The position numbers and the translations under genes were made by a program. A DNA stretch of 9,169 nt from the NCBI GenBank assembly GCA_050942875.1, contig JBMNOD010000111.1, positions 1 to 9,169 on the forward strand. Reading direction: 5' to 3'. Origin of the DNA: JAAZAI01 sp050942875. GTDB lineage: Bacteria > Verrucomicrobiota > Kiritimatiellia > RFP12 > UBA3636. Of the stretch, positions 7,389 through 9,169 are shown piece by piece. The notes beneath the pieces were generated by a model. That model was not told the origin of the DNA and did not search any database. It was given only the letters and a program-made list of their open reading frames with translations. The stretch's first letter is position 1; each line of letters opens with the position of its first letter.

Positions 7389-7516
7389 CAAATTGTATGT
7401 TGCGAGTTTATTGCCTCGGCGCTTCGCGCCTCGGCTGGCAGATTGTATAGTATTTGCCAAGATTTTTTAGGTTCAATCGCCACCTTTTGCGAAAGCAAAA
7501 CGCGGTTCGAGCCAAT
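7385..7516 (-). repeat. Arm B': inverted copy of the recombinase gene 3' end
   Basis: On the minus strand these 132 bases match 8915-9046 at equal length, with only about five mismatches. The copied DNA corresponds to recombinase codons 448-491 and ends with the last six bases of the tRNA-Gln gene (GAGCCA). It can be read as a recombinase 3' fragment in the same frame, with no stop inside it. If continued into arm A' it adds ten residues before a TAG. It is either an arm of an invertible segment or the remnant of a second recombinase. The small stems GGCGC-TTC-GCGCC and TTTTGC-GAAA-GCAAAA lie within it. Confidence 0.85.
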
Positions 7517-7524
7517 CCTTTTTA

Positions 7525-7541
7525 TTCCGCCGAAGGCGGAA
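7525..7541. other. Perfect 7-bp hairpin upstream of the recombinase gene
   Basis: TTCCGCC (7525-7531) and GGCGGAA (7535-7541) flank a GAA loop, 33 bases before the recombinase start. On the minus strand the stem is followed after one base by AAAAAGG rather than T, so it is not a terminator in that direction; on the plus strand no T run follows directly. It could shape the recombinase mRNA leader or be a small repeat remnant. No convincing promoter or Shine-Dalgarno for the recombinase is visible in 7517-7573. Confidence 0.35.
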
Positions 7542-7573
7542 AGCGAAGCGATAATTTTTAGCCCAAAAGCGAT

Positions 7574-9103
7574 ATGAAATACTTTTTATACATTAGAAAA
7601 TCAACAGACGAAGACGACAGACAAGTTTTGTCGTTGGAAGCGCAAGAAACAGAATTGAAAGAATTTGCCTTGCGGGAAAATCTTTTGATCGCCGCGACTT
7701 TCCGTGAATCGCAAACCGCCAAGGAGCCGGGCAGACCGATTTTCAACGATATGCTCAAACGAATGGAACGCGGCGAAGCGGACGGGATTTTAGCGTGGCA
7801 CCCCGACAGATTGGCGAGAAACAGCATAGACGGCGGACGGATTATTTTTCTCATAGACACCGGAAAAATCAAAGCGCTAAAATCCCCGACATTTTGGTTT
7901 GAACCGACCCCGCAAGGCAAATTCATGTTGAATATCGCTTTTGGGCAATCAAAATACTTTGTGGATAATCTTTCAGAGAATACCAAAAGAGGGTTGCGTC
8001 AAAAATTGCGCCGAGGCGAATTGCCCGGCTACGCCCCGCTGGGCTACTTGAACGATTTGCGAACGCATACTCTTGTCAAAGACCCCGAGAGATTTCGCCT
8101 CGTCCGCAAACTTTTTGAACTTTACGCAACCGGAAATTGTTCTCTGAAAGATTTGCGGAAGTTGATAACTTCCGCTGGCTTGTTGAGCAGAAAGAAAAAT
8201 ATGCTTTCCGTCTCCAATATCCAAAGCATACTTTCCAATTCGTTTTATTACGGAGTTTTTAAATACAACGGCGAAATGTATGACGGAAAGCACGAGCCAA
8301 TGATTCCAAAGAAACTTTTTGAAGCGTGCCAAAAAGTAATGGCAGATCGTTCGCGTCCGAAAAAGCCAAGCCAAAAAGAATATCCGTTTAGAAATATGCT
8401 CGTTTGCGGAGAGTGCGGTTGTGCCATAACTTCCGAAACGCAAAAAGGACACAACTATTATCGTTGTACCAAAAAGCGGGATAAAAAATGTTCGCAAAAA
8501 TATATCCGGGAAGAAGTTTTGGCGCAAGAAGTTTCAAACGAGCTTCAAAAAGTTTCTTTGTCTTCCGCTTGGGCGGAGTGGATGTTAGGCGAAATTAACA
8601 AGGAAGAAGCAGAAGCCGCCCAAAGCGGAGCCGTTTTCGCTCAAAATCTCAAAGACAAAATAAAAGAGCTTGAAGGAAAGCTCGACCTGCTTTTAGACGC
8701 TCATTTGGACGGCACAATTTCGCGCGAGGAATACACCGCTAAAAAAGGAAAAATCATCAACGAAAAATCCGAGCTTTCCGAAAAATTGAAGGATTTTGAG
8801 CGAAACGGCAATCATTGGCTCGAACCGGCCCGACAATTCATTTTAGCGGCTCAACAAGCCAAAATTATCGCTTTGCAAGAAAATCCCGTCGCGGGACGGG
8901 ATTTTCTCAAAAGAATTGGCTCGAACCGCGTTTTGCTTTCGCAAAAGGTGGCGATTAAACCTAAAAAATCTTGGCAAATACTATACAATCTGCCAGCTTC
9001 GGCGCGAAGCGCCGAGGCAACAAACTCGCAACATACAATTTGGCTCGGGGGCAGGGACTCGAACCCCAATTACCAGGGCCAGAACCTAGCGTCCTACCAT
9101 TAG
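7574..9103 (+). CDS. Large serine recombinase / integrase, 3' end inside a tRNA gene
   Basis: This 509-residue protein begins with a resolvase domain (about 1-140). Catalytic Ser10 lies in YIRKSTD, and the conserved arginines Arg79 and Arg82 lie in DRLARN. A Recombinase domain (about 150-255) is followed by a zinc ribbon with Cys278, Cys281, Cys298 and Cys306. A coiled coil (about 355-410) and a final segment complete it. Such enzymes cut attachment sites through a phosphoserine link and integrate, excise or invert DNA. Everything expected for activity is present. The last 18-20 residues (GGRDSNPN onward) are read from the antisense strand of tRNA-Gln, so the frame was completed by the integration site rather than by selection for a domain. 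Codons 448-491 are duplicated in inverted form before the gene (7385-7516). The start is the first ATG that gives the full N-terminus, though without a clear ribosome binding site. Confidence 0.93.
   Translation: MKYFLYIRKSTDEDDRQVLSLEAQETELKEFALRENLLIAATFRESQTAKEPGRPIFNDMLKRMERGEADGILAWHPDRLARNSIDGGRIIFLIDTGKIKALKSPTFWFEPTPQGKFMLNIAFGQSKYFVDNLSENTKRGLRQKLRRGELPGYAPLGYLNDLRTHTLVKDPERFRLVRKLFELYATGNCSLKDLRKLITSAGLLSRKKNMLSVSNIQSILSNSFYYGVFKYNGEMYDGKHEPMIPKKLFEACQKVMADRSRPKKPSQKEYPFRNMLVCGECGCAITSETQKGHNYYRCTKKRDKKCSQKYIREEVLAQEVSNELQKVSLSSAWAEWMLGEINKEEAEAAQSGAVFAQNLKDKIKELEGKLDLLLDAHLDGTISREEYTAKKGKIINEKSELSEKLKDFERNGNHWLEPARQFILAAQQAKIIALQENPVAGRDFLKRIGSNRVLLSQKVAIKPKKSWQILYNLPASARSAEATNSQHTIWLGGRDSNPNYQGQNLASYH
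8915..9046 (+). repeat. Arm B of the inverted repeat around the recombinase
   Basis: This 132-base block inside the recombinase coding region is the partner of 7385-7516. It starts exactly at codon 448 and ends after codon 491, covering the last six bases of the tRNA-Gln gene (discriminator, CCA and two acceptor bases). A 7-bp stem, TCGGCGC-GAA-GCGCCGA, lies near 8999-9015; in arm B' three changed bases shorten this stem. Match ends are sharp on both sides. This arm probably contains or borders the attachment site used by the enzyme. Confidence 0.85.
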
Positions 9104-9114
9104 ACGACCCCCGA
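9041..9114 (-). tRNA. tRNA-Gln (anticodon CTG)
   Basis: Read on the minus strand the gene folds as a complete cloverleaf. The acceptor arm is TCGGGGG with CCCCCGA. The D arm is short, with GTC/GAC and the loop TAATGGTAG. The anticodon stem CTAGG/CCTGG closes the loop TTCTGGC with anticodon CTG. The T arm TGGGG/CCCTG has the loop TTCGAGT. A G discriminator and an encoded CCA follow at 9041-9044. The anticodon reads CAG codons for glutamine. The recombinase gene converges on it and stops inside its D loop. The gene appears intact, so the integration event preserved tRNA function. No clear sigma-70 promoter is evident in the 55 bases upstream (9115-9169). Confidence 0.93.
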
Positions 9115-9169
9115 ATAATATTATTTCTTTAAGTATTTTGTTATAGCGATACATGAAGAGATTAGCGCT

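Noticed and set aside
7005..7460. Open frames on both strands across repeat arm A' (137 and 151 codons, plus an 88-codon frame at 6969-7235)
   Set aside because: They compete on opposite strands, lack ribosome binding sites, and run across repeat borders; part of the similarity to arm A is split between two frames.
7973..8527. Minus-strand 184-codon frame opposite the recombinase
   Set aside because: It is antisense to the conserved recombinase and zinc-ribbon domains; no start signal or domain is visible.
1..9169. CRISPR array
   Set aside because: No regularly spaced direct repeats are present; the repeats seen are large inverted pairs and single hairpins.

Overview
The window is an AT-rich bacterial accessory region. 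The standard genetic code fits, since TGA, TAA and TAG all end genes cleanly. The large serine recombinase resembles those common in Patescibacteria (candidate phyla radiation, for example Parcubacteria), and the weak Shine-Dalgarno sites and large GC-rich intergenic repeats agree with that. This placement is inference from protein style, with no marker gene to confirm it.

Layout, left to right. Positions 1-60 hold what looks like the last codons of a plus-strand gene and its intrinsic terminator. Positions 70-384 are a GC-rich structured repeat (arm A). Positions 392-6900 are a compact minus-strand defence operon. Read in its own direction it runs: a small XRE regulator, HsdR, an HsdM-HsdS fusion, a short predicted PD-(D/E)XK nuclease, and a DUF4238 protein. 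Each of the last three genes overlaps the gene before it by 8-14 bases. The promoter region (6901-6975) is very AT-rich and carries an 11-bp inverted repeat that is a likely operator. Positions 7095-7388 are an inverted second copy of the repeat (arm A'), so the whole restriction-modification (RM) operon lies between two near-identical repeats of about 300 bp. Immediately next to it (7385-7516) begins a second inverted repeat of 132 bp (B'). Its partner (B, 8915-9046) is the 3' coding end of the large serine recombinase gene (7574-9103). The recombinase gene runs antisense into a tRNA-Gln(CTG) gene (9041-9114, minus strand), whose 3' end forms the edge of arm B.

How the parts fit: the locus looks like an integrated island at a tRNA-Gln gene. 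It has a recombinase module at the tRNA end and a type I RM cassette with two accessory genes as cargo. HsdR would translocate and cut unmethylated DNA. The HsdMS fusion would supply methylation and two target recognition domains. The XRE protein probably controls expression. The nuclease-like and DUF4238 genes are translationally coupled to the RM genes, so they may be an added effector pair; their role is unknown.

The most unusual feature is the pair of abutting inverted-repeat systems, A...A' and B'...B. The B pair preserves the recombinase reading frame, so inversion of 7517-8914 would give the recombinase a different C-terminal tail.
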